Below, piece by piece: positions 23,276 through 31,930 of a DNA stretch of 32,217 nucleotides (positions are counted from its first letter, which is position 1; the number at the start of each line of letters is the position of its first letter). Both the position numbers and the translations under genes were made by a program. The DNA is from an uncultured Lentisphaeraceae bacterium (lineage in GTDB: Bacteria > Verrucomicrobiota > Kiritimatiellia > RFP12 > DVOR01). The notes beneath the pieces are model-generated. The model had not been told where the DNA came from, ran no database searches, and saw only the letters and a program-made list of their open reading frames with translations. The stretch is from positions 1-32,217 of the forward strand of contig CASEMQ010000058.1 of the NCBI GenBank assembly GCA_949289005.1. Direction: 5' to 3'.

Positions 23276-25363
23276 ATGGCATTGCGAGCGTTTTTGGCGT
23301 TGATCGACGGGGCCCGGCAGGACGGGCGGCTTGTGGAGACGAGGCGGGTGGAGACGGCGGCGGGGCGGCGGGTCTTCGACGTGTGCGCATGGGGGGAGGA
23401 TCTGTTTTTGTTGCAGCGCGGGGTGCGCGGGAGGCGGGAGCGGCAACGGTCGTTGTCGCTCATCCCGCGGCGCGCGCTTGGGATCGGGCGCTCGGGGTGG
23501 TTGTGCGCGGTGGGGTCGGGGCATTTCGGGGCGATTTTGACGCCGCTTTTCGCGGGGGCGTTCGGCGAGGGTGTGTGCCGGGTGCCGCAGGGGCGGCGCT
23601 CGGAGACGGTGCGGCGAAAGGTGGTGTTGGCGAACGTGTCGGCACGGTCGGTGGAGCTGTTGCAGCGGGAGACGGACTTTGCGTTGGTGGCGGCCGCGGA
23701 TCGCTGGCTGGCGGGGCGGGGCTTTGCGTTGGACGAGGTGCTGTTCTGCGAACGTTCGCGGGAGGTCTTGGCCTATCTGGAGCCTTTGGGGCAACTGTGG
23801 CGCCTCCGGCCGCGGGTGTACACGGTGGCGGAAATGCGGCGGCAGGTGGCGCACGCGTGGGTGCGCGTGGAGGCGCCGGTGCGCTATCTGGTAAGCCTGC
23901 GTGGCGTGCATTGGCTGACGTACCCGGAGTTCGCGCGGGTGGCGGGTGCGGCGGCCACGGACCCGGCGCAGGCATTGGCCTGCCTGCGCGAATGGGCGGG
24001 GCTGGCGCCCGGCGAGCATCAATCGGCCATGCGGCGGGCAAAGAGCGGGGCGGGGTGGCACGCGCTGGAATTCTTTGGCATCCCGCGGCCCGAGGCGCAA
24101 CGGCTGTTGGTGCCGGCGCTGGAGCGCATCCTGGAGGGCATGACGCTGGGGCGGATGAACGCGCAGGACATGGCGGACACGTTGGCGGGGCTGACGCTGC
24201 TCTTCCGCCGGCTGTTGCGCGACCAAGCCTTCACCGACCCGCGGGCCGACCGAACCGTCCTGGCGCTCTACGCCTGCCTGAACGACGACGCGGCCGGGGA
24301 CAGCGCGCCGATGGACTTCGACGCGCGGCGCGTGGCCCTGCCGGGCGTCACCTTCCGCAACGGCCTGCCCATCCCCCACCCCGGCGCGGACATCCGCACG
24401 TTGGCGGTGGTGAGCCACATCATGCACCGCCTCTCCTACAACGAGACGCCGCGCTACCTCAACATCTACGACGTGCGCTCCTCCAAAAGCCTGGCCTCAG
24501 GCGCCGCGCAGACGCGCGAGGTGGTGGTGATGACCGACCGCGAGCCCGTCCCCGTCTCCTTCATCCAGAAACGCCTCAACTCCACCCGCCCCGGCTACGC
24601 CGACTACCTCCTCACGCGCGCCAACGTCTTCCGCGCGCTGGGCGCGGATTATCCCGCCTTCCAGCTGCTCACGCCCACGCCGGGCGACACCACGTCGGCG
24701 AGCCGCTTCCCCTACTTCCTGCGCACGCGCAGCCCGGGCGACCCGTTGGAGGCCATCCCGCAGGCCCTCTTCCGCAGCAACCCGGCCAACCCCGCCTCCC
24801 CCGAGGAGCCCGCCGTGGTCCTCGCCCTCGCCACGCTCTACGGCAGCGCCGCCGCCCAGAACATGGCCGCCAAGAAATACCTCGCCGGCACGCCGCCCAC
24901 CTCGCGCTTCGGCATCGGCAAGGAAATCTTCCAGTTCGTCTACGACCCCTTCCTGCACCGCCAGATGCCCGCGCACGTCCAGGTCTGCTCCATCCGCGGC
25001 ACCCTCGGCTGGCCCAACCTCGCGCAAGACGCCGCCAATCTGCGCGACGCCCACCGCTTCTACCTGCGCGCCTACGCGCTGGCCTTGGGCGACTACTGGT
25101 GCGCGCACAAGGAAGCCTGCACCCTCAACGAATGCGCCGCCGCCTTCTTCGACGGCTTCGCCCGCAAGACCGAGGCCATGCACTGGGCCTACCTCAACCA
25201 CCGGCACGACTTCGACACCTTCGCCCCCGCCCTCCCCAAACGCTACGCCTTCCGCCCCAAACTCGACTTCGCCCTCTGGGCGCTCACCCACGCCGCGGAG
25301 GACATGCCCGCCCTCCGCGAGCGCTTCATGGACGCGGTGCGCGACGTCTTCATCCGCGCGTGA
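23276..25363 (+). CDS. Large protein of unrecognised family (695 aa)
   Basis: I do not recognise this protein. The ATG at 23276 has AAGGAGG (23264-23270) 5 nt upstream, a very strong start; 36 more codons are open upstream but unused. There is no signal peptide and no clear transmembrane helix, so it is probably cytoplasmic. The N-terminal third is very Arg-rich. The C-terminal half holds segments that look conserved in character: SYNETPRYLNIYDVRSSKSL, VSFIQKRLNSTRPGYADYLL, RFGIGKEIFQFVYDPF, VCSIRGTLGWPNLA, and an aromatic/His stretch HWAYLNHRHDFDTFAP. The RFGIGKEI/SIRGTLGW arrangement might suggest a nucleotide-binding enzyme, but this is speculation. It is monocistronic and its 3' end overlaps trmL by 14 bp. 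Third-codon bases change from mostly G early to mostly C late. Confidence 0.85.
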   Translation: MALRAFLALIDGARQDGRLVETRRVETAAGRRVFDVCAWGEDLFLLQRGVRGRRERQRSLSLIPRRALGIGRSGWLCAVGSGHFGAILTPLFAGAFGEGVCRVPQGRRSETVRRKVVLANVSARSVELLQRETDFALVAAADRWLAGRGFALDEVLFCERSREVLAYLEPLGQLWRLRPRVYTVAEMRRQVAHAWVRVEAPVRYLVSLRGVHWLTYPEFARVAGAAATDPAQALACLREWAGLAPGEHQSAMRRAKSGAGWHALEFFGIPRPEAQRLLVPALERILEGMTLGRMNAQDMADTLAGLTLLFRRLLRDQAFTDPRADRTVLALYACLNDDAAGDSAPMDFDARRVALPGVTFRNGLPIPHPGADIRTLAVVSHIMHRLSYNETPRYLNIYDVRSSKSLASGAAQTREVVVMTDREPVPVSFIQKRLNSTRPGYADYLLTRANVFRALGADYPAFQLLTPTPGDTTSASRFPYFLRTRSPGDPLEAIPQALFRSNPANPASPEEPAVVLALATLYGSAAAQNMAAKKYLAGTPPTSRFGIGKEIFQFVYDPFLHRQMPAHVQVCSIRGTLGWPNLAQDAANLRDAHRFYLRAYALALGDYWCAHKEACTLNECAAAFFDGFARKTEAMHWAYLNHRHDFDTFAPALPKRYAFRPKLDFALWALTHAAEDMPALRERFMDAVRDVFIRA

Positions 25364-25805
25364 GCGTGCGCCGATACGCCTCGTAGGCCGCCACGGAAAC
25401 CGCGTTGGCCAGGTTGAGCGAGCGCGCGTGCGCCCCCGGCATCGGGATCGCCGCCAAATCCGCCGCGTACCGCACGTAAAAGTCCGGCGGCAACCCGCTC
25501 GACTCCGAACCGAACACCAGCGCCCCCCGCGCGGGCAACGGCGCCTCGTAAAGCGAACGCGTGGCGTGCGTGCTCAAAAAGCACAGACCCTCCGGCCGCC
25601 GCGCCTCCAGATACGCCTCGAACGAATCAAAGACAAAAAGCCGCAGATGCGCCCAATAATCCAGCCCCGCGCGGCGAAGATGGCGCGCGTCCAGCGTGAA
25701 GCCCAACGGCCGAACCAAACACAACGGCCAATCCAACCCCACGCACAGCCGCCCGATCGCGCCCGTGTTGTGAGGAATCTCAGGGTGTACCAAAACAATG
25801 TCCAT
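25350..25805 (-). CDS. trmL: tRNA (cytidine/uridine-34-2'-O)-methyltransferase TrmL
   Basis: This 151-aa SPOUT (alpha/beta-knot) methyltransferase modifies the wobble base of tRNA(Leu) using SAM. The family landmarks are all present: the opening DIVLVHPEIPHNTGAIGRLC, the SAM-knot LVFGSESSGLP near the middle, and IPMPGAHARSLNLANAVSVA at the end. The ATG at 25805 fits the family N-terminus. An in-frame ATG at 25814 overlaps the promoter hexamer, so it cannot be used from that promoter. The only promoter-like element (TGC TACAAT) ends 7 nt before the ATG, so the mRNA is probably leaderless. The 3' end overlaps the convergent 695-aa gene by 14 bp. Confidence 0.95.
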   Translation of the reverse strand: MDIVLVHPEIPHNTGAIGRLCVGLDWPLCLVRPLGFTLDARHLRRAGLDYWAHLRLFVFDSFEAYLEARRPEGLCFLSTHATRSLYEAPLPARGALVFGSESSGLPPDFYVRYAADLAAIPMPGAHARSLNLANAVSVAAYEAYRRTLTRG

Positions 25806-25812
25806 GGCCCCC

Positions 25813-25821
25813 ATTGTAGCA
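25813..25821 (-). promoter_or_regulatory. Extended -10 promoter of trmL (leaderless layout)
   Basis: The minus strand reads TGC TACAAT GGGGGCC ATG. A start site about 7 nt after the hexamer coincides with the A of the start codon. No Shine-Dalgarno could be transcribed. Confidence 0.65.
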
Positions 25822-25919
25822 GACCGCGTTTTCCCTTTGCGCGCGCCACGCCCCCAAACACGCCATTCACGCTCCCCTCCCCGGCGCCCGGCCCCTCCCG
25901 CGCGGGCGTGAAAGGATAC

Positions 25920-25947
25920 AAAAAAAGCGCCGGGGAAACCCGGCGCC
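25920..25947 (-). terminator. Intrinsic terminator of tmRNA
   Basis: On the minus strand a GGCGCCGGG stem closes over a TTTC loop with CCCGGCGC and is followed by T7. It begins 5 nt downstream of the tmRNA CCA end. Confidence 0.9.
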
Positions 25948-25951
25948 AAAG

Positions 25952-26306
<355 letters not shown>

Positions 26307-26324
26307 TCGCAAAAAGGTGCGCCT

Positions 26325-26333
26325 ATTGTAGCA
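26325..26333 (-). promoter_or_regulatory. Extended -10 promoter of ssrA
   Basis: The minus strand reads TGC TACAAT followed by AGGCGCA. Its start site would fall about 12 nt before the mature 5' end, leaving a short leader for RNase P to remove. The 211 bp between it and the next gene show only a short hairpin (GGTTTT/AAAACC near 26410-26428) and a poor promoter candidate. Confidence 0.7.
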
Positions 26334-26430
26334 CATCGCCACCCCGCGCGCAATCCCCGTCCGCCGCAATCGATTTTTCGGGATGGCGCATACAAGCGGA
26401 CGCATGGAAGGTTTTCGTTGGAAAAACCGC

Positions 26431-26457
26431 TTGGGGGTGGCCGTTTTGGGCTAGCAT
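26431..26457 (+). promoter_or_regulatory. Weak promoter candidate for the 1250-aa secreted protein
   Basis: TTGGGG and TAGCAT are separated by 15 nt, which is short for sigma70. Nothing better lies between the ssrA promoter and the start codon. The leader would be about 80 nt. Confidence 0.25.
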
Positions 26458-26544
26458 GGAGACATTCCCGCGAGGTGTGCCGCCGTGGCGCGCCGCGGAA
26501 AGGGGCGTTGGAGACGGCCCGGCAAGCATGAAAGGAGTCTGACG

Positions 26545-29500
26545 ATGCATGGGAAACGGTACGTGTTGGCGTTTGTGACGTTGGCGTTATTGGGCGGCGT
26601 GGGCGCCGCGTGGGGGGCTGAGGCATGGAGCCTCAAGTTCGACATCGGCTCGGGGCCGCGGTTGGAAGCGGAGACGGCGTATGGTTACTACCCGGTGAAG
26701 GGGGCGGAGTGGACGGTGCTCGACATCGCGAAGGCCACCCCCCCTCGCACGACCGCCGGGGAAGACAGCACGGCGACGTGGACGGTACCGGGCGGGGACG
26801 GGAGCGAGCTGAAGGTCTCGGCGCACACCTATTTCTTCTGGTACGCGGAGGCGAACGCGCATCCGCTCTTCCACGGCTACGTGGACGATGGGCCAATCCC
26901 CAACACCGACCCGAATGGGCCCGGCGCGACCATCACGGTGGAGGGGCTGGCCGCGAACACGCAGTATGACGTGGTGATTTACCTGAGCGGGGACAGCGGG
27001 CTGGAGCAGAACGCCTTCCGCCCCATCCAGGTGAACGGGACGTGGCGCGTGCCGGGGCTCGGCGCGGAGGACGCCGGCGCGCTCACTAACTGGGGCACGC
27101 TCACGGCCGCCACGCGCGGGGCGGATCCCGCGCTCGGCGTCAACGCCCTGTCAATCCCCGGAATCACCCTCGACAACGGGACGCTGACAGTCGCGTTGCC
27201 CGCCGTCCCCAACATGGGCGGTTCCGTTGCCCGTGCCGGCGGGCGCGCCTGCGTCTCCGCCATCCAGCTGATTCCCATCGCCGCGGGGCAGGCGCTCCGC
27301 GACGTGGCGGCGGACGCGCCGTGGGCGGCCGTGGAGGCGTGGAAGACCGCCTCGGGCCCGGCCGACACGCCCGAGGGCGCGACCGACCTGCGCGTGCGTG
27401 CCTACGCCCCCGCCACGCTGACCCTCGGGGCCGGGCCGGAGGCGGGCATCGGTGCGGGCGCGACGCTCACGGCGGAGGGCACGGCGGCGCTGACGCTCGC
27501 GGCCGAGGCGGGCGCCACACCCTTCGCGCTCGATGGCGTCGTGGCGCGCACCGACCTGACAATTGGCGAGGGCGTCGCCTCCGCCCTGGGGCGCCTCGAC
27601 ATCCCCGTGCAAGACACCAGAAAGACCATCACCCTGCCGCACGGGCAGGTGCCCGTCTACGTGGCCTCGGGCGAGAAACCCCCGGCGGACGCCTATGCCT
27701 ACGTGCAGGGCAATGGCAACCGCGGCTTCATCGCCCTCTCAGGCGGCACCCCCGAGACCCCCCTGCGCCTGGAACTGCCCGACTCAAGCGTGGGCATCTT
27801 CAACGGCGGCCTCGGCGAGCTGAAGCTGGGTGCCGACACCGTGGCCGAGCTCCACCTCGCCAACGACGCCTCCGGTGCCCACCGCAACTACGTGGTCAAC
27901 GGCGCAGGCCCCGACCTCTCCACCCTGCGCCTCGCCGCGGACAAAAACTTCGGCTTCATCGAAGGGCAGCGCATCACCTGGCTCCGTGCCCTCACGGTGG
28001 AGACGCCAAGCAACGTGGGCCTGTGGTGGCGCGCCTTCTCGTCTTCGGCGGACGCCACGGTGAACCTGCGCGTGGGCGGCGACCTGACCTTCGAGCCGGT
28101 GAACTGGGGCGGCGCGACCGAGGCGCTCACCTTCGGCACCCTCTCCGGCGACGCCAACGCCCGACTGCTCACGGAGAACGACTCCCTGCACACGCTCACC
28201 TTCACGCAAAATGCCGACACCACCTACGCCGGCACCATCGACCCATGCATCAGCCTCACCGTGGCCGGCACGCGCACGCTCACCCTCACCGGCACGAGCG
28301 ACACGGCCGGCAACCGCGCGCTCGCCGTGCTTGAGGACGCGACCTTGCGGCTGGAGGGCTTCCTCGCCGCCGCGACCACCACCGTGGAGGGCACCCTCGC
28401 CTGCGTGGGCGACAAGACGCTCGCCGGCGCGCTCACCGGCGCGGGGCGCCTCGTCGCCGAGAGCGGCACCCTCAACCTCGCGGAGGCCGACGTGAACGCC
28501 TTCGCCGGCACGGTCGAGGCCGCCGCCGGCGCAACCCTCGCGCTGGGCACGAACCGCCCGACCGTCGCCCCCGCCGCGGGCGCGACGCTCCGCCTGGCCC
28601 TCGCCGACTTCGAGGCGGCCGCCGGCGCGCTGCGCCTGCCCCTCGCGGAAGGCGCGGGTGTGCCCACGCTCGTCCTCACGGACTCAGCGGACAAAGCCGT
28701 CGCCTGCACGGCGACCGCCACCGGCACCGCGCTCCTCGTCACCTTCGAGACCGAAGGCGAGCGCGAGCAAGTCTGGCTGGCCGGCTCCGCGGATTGGGCC
28801 GACGGCCTGCCGAACTACGACGCGGCCAAGCCGACGCGCTTCCCCGCGCGCGACGTGCCCACGACCGTCACGCTCACGGAGGCCACCAAGGCCGACACGC
28901 TCACCGTGGAGGGCGACTACACCTTCGCGGGCGAGGCGAAACTTTCGGCCGGGCACTTCGTCTTGGCCGATGGCGCCACCCTGCGCCTGGCCTGCCCCTT
29001 CTCCGTGCGCACCGGCGTCGGCTCGGAGACTTCGACCCTCGGCGCGGGCGCGGGACTCATCCTCGGCGACGGCGCCGCCGACGCGCCCGAGACGCTCCCG
29101 CTCAACCTCTCCTCCACCAACACGAACGGCCCCACGGGGCTGCCGACCGCCGGCACCGTCACGCTCGACTACGGCTCGGAGGCCACCGTCAAGGCCAACC
29201 TCACGGAAGCGTGGGCGGGGCTGACGCTCGCGTGCGCCTCGGACGTCTGCCTCACCGGCGACAACTCCGCCTTCACGGGCGTTTTCGAGGTGCGCGCGGG
29301 CGCGACGCTCCGCGCCACCGGCACGCGCCTCAACCCCTTCGGCACAGGCACCGTGCGCGTCCTCGCGGGCGGCACGCTCGACGACACCCACTCGGGCAAC
29401 ACCCAGGCGCGCGTGCCCAACGTGGAGGGCGCGGGCGATGTGCTCCTCGGCGGCGGCAAGCCGGTCCTCGCCGGGCGCGTCGCCAACACCGGCACCCTCA

Positions 29501-30297
29501 CCGTCCACACGGCGACGCTCATGCTCGCCGACGCCACCATCGAGGGTCCCGACGTCACCCTGAACGCGCGGCTCTATCCCTCCGACGGCAACACCACCTC
29601 CGCGCTCGTCATCGCCCCCGGCAAGAGCCTGCGCGGCGGCGGCACCGCCGAGGTGCCGCTCGTCTTCGCCGACGGCGCGATTCTCGACCTCACCGCCGGC
29701 ACGCCCAAGGCCGAGGCCACAATCGCCTACCAAGGCGCCCTCACCGTCCGCTTCGCCGACACGGAAGGCGCCACACGATCCGTCGCCTTCGCCGCGGTGC
29801 CCGAGGGGCTGACCCCGGCGGCCCTCGCCGCCCTCGCGCAAAGAGCCGATGCCGCCGCGCTCGCCGAGGTGAACGCCATCGCGCTCCCGGGCGACGGCGC
29901 GACCGCCGCCGAGGCGGCCGAGGCGCTCGCCTGCTTCGCGGGCGAGGGTCTGGTCGTCGCCGACGCGGAGGCCGCCACCCTCGCCATCGGCTACAGGTTC
30001 AGCATCGTCGGGCTCCGGACGATCGGCGCGGACGAGGCGCTGCTCACGGCCAAGGCCGTCACCGCCGCCGGCGCGCCGCTCGCCTACGCCGAGGGCGCCA
30101 CCCTCGCCGTCTCCTCCGCCACCACGCTCGACGGCGCGTGGACGACCGTGCGCACGGCCAAGCCCTGCGACGCCGAGGGGCGCCTTGCCGATGACCCGGC
30201 CTACGTGGCCCCGGGCGTCGGCGAACGCCACTTCCGCGTGCCCTTGCAGGGCCGGGACACCTCCTTCTGGCGCATCCGCGTGACGCCCGCCGACTGA
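26545..30297 (+). CDS. Very large secreted protein with autotransporter-type beta-strand repeats
   Basis: 1250 aa from ATG 26545, chosen because AAAGGAG (26531-26537) lies 7 nt upstream and the product then starts with a signal peptide (HGKRYVLAFVTLALLGG...AWGA, cut near residue 25). Residues ~26-250 look like a beta-sandwich domain (FDIGSGPR..., LAANTQYDVVIYLSGDSG, VSAIQLIPI). The rest is low-complexity parallel-beta-helix-like sequence with repeats such as AGATL.L, GTLACVGDKTLAGALTGAG, and FTGVFEVRAGATLRA, resembling autotransporter-associated beta-strand repeats. There is no C-terminal beta-barrel and no sorting motif. The last ~60 residues (TTLDGAWTTV... ending FWRIRVTPAD) resemble the tail of the LRR protein. 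It is probably exported and surface-associated; function unknown. Confidence 0.85.
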   Translation: MHGKRYVLAFVTLALLGGVGAAWGAEAWSLKFDIGSGPRLEAETAYGYYPVKGAEWTVLDIAKATPPRTTAGEDSTATWTVPGGDGSELKVSAHTYFFWYAEANAHPLFHGYVDDGPIPNTDPNGPGATITVEGLAANTQYDVVIYLSGDSGLEQNAFRPIQVNGTWRVPGLGAEDAGALTNWGTLTAATRGADPALGVNALSIPGITLDNGTLTVALPAVPNMGGSVARAGGRACVSAIQLIPIAAGQALRDVAADAPWAAVEAWKTASGPADTPEGATDLRVRAYAPATLTLGAGPEAGIGAGATLTAEGTAALTLAAEAGATPFALDGVVARTDLTIGEGVASALGRLDIPVQDTRKTITLPHGQVPVYVASGEKPPADAYAYVQGNGNRGFIALSGGTPETPLRLELPDSSVGIFNGGLGELKLGADTVAELHLANDASGAHRNYVVNGAGPDLSTLRLAADKNFGFIEGQRITWLRALTVETPSNVGLWWRAFSSSADATVNLRVGGDLTFEPVNWGGATEALTFGTLSGDANARLLTENDSLHTLTFTQNADTTYAGTIDPCISLTVAGTRTLTLTGTSDTAGNRALAVLEDATLRLEGFLAAATTTVEGTLACVGDKTLAGALTGAGRLVAESGTLNLAEADVNAFAGTVEAAAGATLALGTNRPTVAPAAGATLRLALADFEAAAGALRLPLAEGAGVPTLVLTDSADKAVACTATATGTALLVTFETEGEREQVWLAGSADWADGLPNYDAAKPTRFPARDVPTTVTLTEATKADTLTVEGDYTFAGEAKLSAGHFVLADGATLRLACPFSVRTGVGSETSTLGAGAGLILGDGAADAPETLPLNLSSTNTNGPTGLPTAGTVTLDYGSEATVKANLTEAWAGLTLACASDVCLTGDNSAFTGVFEVRAGATLRATGTRLNPFGTGTVRVLAGGTLDDTHSGNTQARVPNVEGAGDVLLGGGKPVLAGRVANTGTLTVHTATLMLADATIEGPDVTLNARLYPSDGNTTSALVIAPGKSLRGGGTAEVPLVFADGAILDLTAGTPKAEATIAYQGALTVRFADTEGATRSVAFAAVPEGLTPAALAALAQRADAAALAEVNAIALPGDGATAAEAAEALACFAGEGLVVADAEAATLAIGYRFSIVGLRTIGADEALLTAKAVTAAGAPLAYAEGATLAVSSATTLDGAWTTVRTAKPCDAEGRLADDPAYVAPGVGERHFRVPLQGRDTSFWRIRVTPAD

Positions 30298-30306
30298 CGC
30301 GGGCGC

Positions 30307-30341
30307 AAAAAGCCCCCGACGTTTTCCGTCGGGGGCTTTTT
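30307..30341. terminator. Bidirectional intrinsic terminator
   Basis: A perfect 11-bp stem AGCCCCCGACG / CGTCGGGGGCT with a 5-nt loop is flanked by A5 on the left and T5 on the right. It serves the secreted-protein gene (+) and the convergent RRM gene (-). Confidence 0.92.
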
Positions 30342-30359
30342 GTTGTGCCGGGGGCAGGC

Positions 30360-30812
30360 TTACCACTGGGATTCGCGGGGCTCGTCGTCATGGCGGCCAT
30401 AGCCGCCACGCCCGCCATAGCCGCCACGCCCGCGGCCGCCGCCATAGCCGCCACGGGCGGGACGGTCGCCATAGCCGCCGCGGCGCTCGCCGTAGGGGCG
30501 GCGGGGGCGGTCGCCCCAATCCCCGCGCGGGGGGCGGTCGCCATAGGGGCGGCGGGGGCGGTCTTCATGGGGCTTGGGCTGGGATTCGTTGACGCGCAGG
30601 GGGCGACCGTCGAGCTCGGCGCCGTTGAGGGCGGCGATGGCGGCGTTGGCCTCGTCGGGGTTGGGCATTTCGACGAAGCCGAAGCCTTTGGAGCGGTTGG
30701 TCATGCGGTCGAGCACGACCCGTGCGGAGCTGACCTCGCCATAGGCGGCGAAGGCGGCGCGGAGACCCTCGTCGTCCGTCGCGTAGGCAAGATTGCCGAC
30801 ATAGATATCCAT
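30360..30812 (-). CDS. RRM-domain RNA-binding protein with RG-rich tail
   Basis: This 150-aa cytoplasmic protein has a single RNA recognition motif (residues ~2-78) with RNP2 IYVGNL (3-8) and RNP1 KGFGFVEM (42-49). The tail of about 70 residues is rich in Arg, Gly, Tyr and Pro (units RRPYGDRP, GGYGGRGG). Such small RRM proteins in cyanobacteria and PVC bacteria bind U- or G-rich RNA and often respond to cold. The open frame continues upstream, but ATG 30812 starts right at the RRM. AGGA lies 11 nt upstream. The gene has its own promoter and a leader of about 118 nt. Confidence 0.95.
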   Translation of the reverse strand: MDIYVGNLAYATDDEGLRAAFAAYGEVSSARVVLDRMTNRSKGFGFVEMPNPDEANAAIAALNGAELDGRPLRVNESQPKPHEDRPRRPYGDRPPRGDWGDRPRRPYGERRGGYGDRPARGGYGGGRGRGGYGGRGGYGRHDDEPRESQW

Positions 30813-30930
30813 TTGGGATACGTTCCTGATGAGTTGCCGCGGTCTGTGTTTTTGGCGCGCACGCCCCCCTCGGCACGGAGGGGTGGCCCGCGGGTTCACA
30901 ACCCAAAGGGGACAATCCCCTCTCAAATCC
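30813..30930 (-). promoter_or_regulatory. Structured 5' leader of the RRM gene
   Basis: Between the predicted start site and the ATG lie a hairpin CCCCTC-CGTGCC-GAGGGG (30866-30883) and a smaller GGGGA-TTG-TCCCC (near 30908-30920). This is the longest leader inferred in the window. Regulation through it is inference. Confidence 0.45.
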
Positions 30931-30936
30931 ACCAAT

Positions 30937-30965
30937 AAAGTAGCCTATCCCGCAAGAAAAGGCAA
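30937..30965 (-). promoter_or_regulatory. Sigma70-type promoter of the RRM gene
   Basis: The minus strand has TTGCCT (30960-30965), a 17-nt spacer and TACTTT (30937-30942), each matching 4 of 6 consensus positions. Transcription would start near 30930. Confidence 0.5.
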
Positions 30966-30997
30966 GTCAATTCCTGACAAAAATGGCTTGTCGCGCC

Positions 30998-31906
30998 TCA
31001 CTTGCGCACGAGGGTGAGGTAGTAGCGCCACGGGGGATGGACGAGGACGCGCGCCAGGAGGTCGCGCTCCGGGCGACGGCGCGCGAAGGGCATGGGGTCG
31101 CGGAAGGGGCGCGGCAGCACGCCGCGCAGGAGCCCGACCGCGAGGATTGCCGCCAGGAAAGGGAGCCCCGCGCGCGCCCAGAGGCGCGGCCCCCAGAGGT
31201 CGCACGCCGAGGCCAGCATGTTCGAGAGATAGCGCCGCCAGACCGTGCGGGGGGGCAGGGTGCGGGCGGTGGCACCTTCGTCGTGGCGGACGGGCTCGGT
31301 GGGCACGAACCAGCACTCCCAGCCGGCCAGCCAGAGGCGGTGGCAGAGGTCGATATCCTCGTAGTAGCAGAAGAAGCGCGGGCGGAAGAGCCCGCCGGCC
31401 TCGGCGACGGCCGCGCGCCGCAGCAGCGCGCAGGCGGCCTTGACGGCGAAGACGGGATAGGGGCGCGCGGCGTGCGGGCCGTCCGGCCGGCGGTAGCCGT
31501 GGTGATAAAGCAGGCCCAAGGGGGTGAGCCCCTCGCCGCAGGCGTCGAGCGTGCCGTCGGGGAGGATCAGTTTGGCCTGGGCGGCGGCGACACGCGGATG
31601 GGCGCGCAGGAAGGCGAGCAGGGTGGCGACGGGCGCGGCCGAGGGGAGGGTGGCGTCGTTGTTCAGCAGGAGCACGAAGTCGCCCTTGCACCGCGCCAAG
31701 CCCAGGTTGTTGCCGCCGGCGTAGCCCAGGTTGCGCGGGCTGCGCACCAAGTCCACGCCGTCGGGGACGGCGAGCGGGGGTTCCGAGCCGTTGTCCACCA
31801 CGACCAGTTGCGCGCCGGGGAGGGCGCGTCGCGCGGCGGCCACGCACCGCCCGAGCAGTTCGGGGCGCCCCCAGGAGACGATGAGCACGGAGATTTGCCT
31901 GAACAT
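30998..31906 (-). CDS. GT2 glycosyltransferase, rhamnosyltransferase (WbbL-like) type
   Basis: This 302-aa GT-A transferase has SVLIVSWGRPELL (6-18), the VDNGS nucleotide-sugar loop (37-41), NLGYAGGNNLGL (59-70), the LLNNDA metal-binding region (80-85) and FFCYYEDIDLCHRLWLAGW (near 173-191). This set is typical of dTDP-rhamnose transferases in O-antigen or cell-wall glycan synthesis; the actual sugar is not certain. The C-terminus is hydrophobic then basic, suggesting membrane contact. It starts 24 nt after the ABC ATPase stop and may be co-transcribed with it, although the functions are unrelated. Confidence 0.9.
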   Translation of the reverse strand: MFRQISVLIVSWGRPELLGRCVAAARRALPGAQLVVVDNGSEPPLAVPDGVDLVRSPRNLGYAGGNNLGLARCKGDFVLLLNNDATLPSAAPVATLLAFLRAHPRVAAAQAKLILPDGTLDACGEGLTPLGLLYHHGYRRPDGPHAARPYPVFAVKAACALLRRAAVAEAGGLFRPRFFCYYEDIDLCHRLWLAGWECWFVPTEPVRHDEGATARTLPPRTVWRRYLSNMLASACDLWGPRLWARAGLPFLAAILAVGLLRGVLPRPFRDPMPFARRRPERDLLARVLVHPPWRYYLTLVRK

Positions 31907-31930
31907 GGCCGCCTTCGCGATGGGGGGCGC

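Noticed and set aside
28684..30366. 560-codon antisense frame over the secreted repeat protein
   Set aside because: Crosses a bidirectional terminator and has shadow composition.
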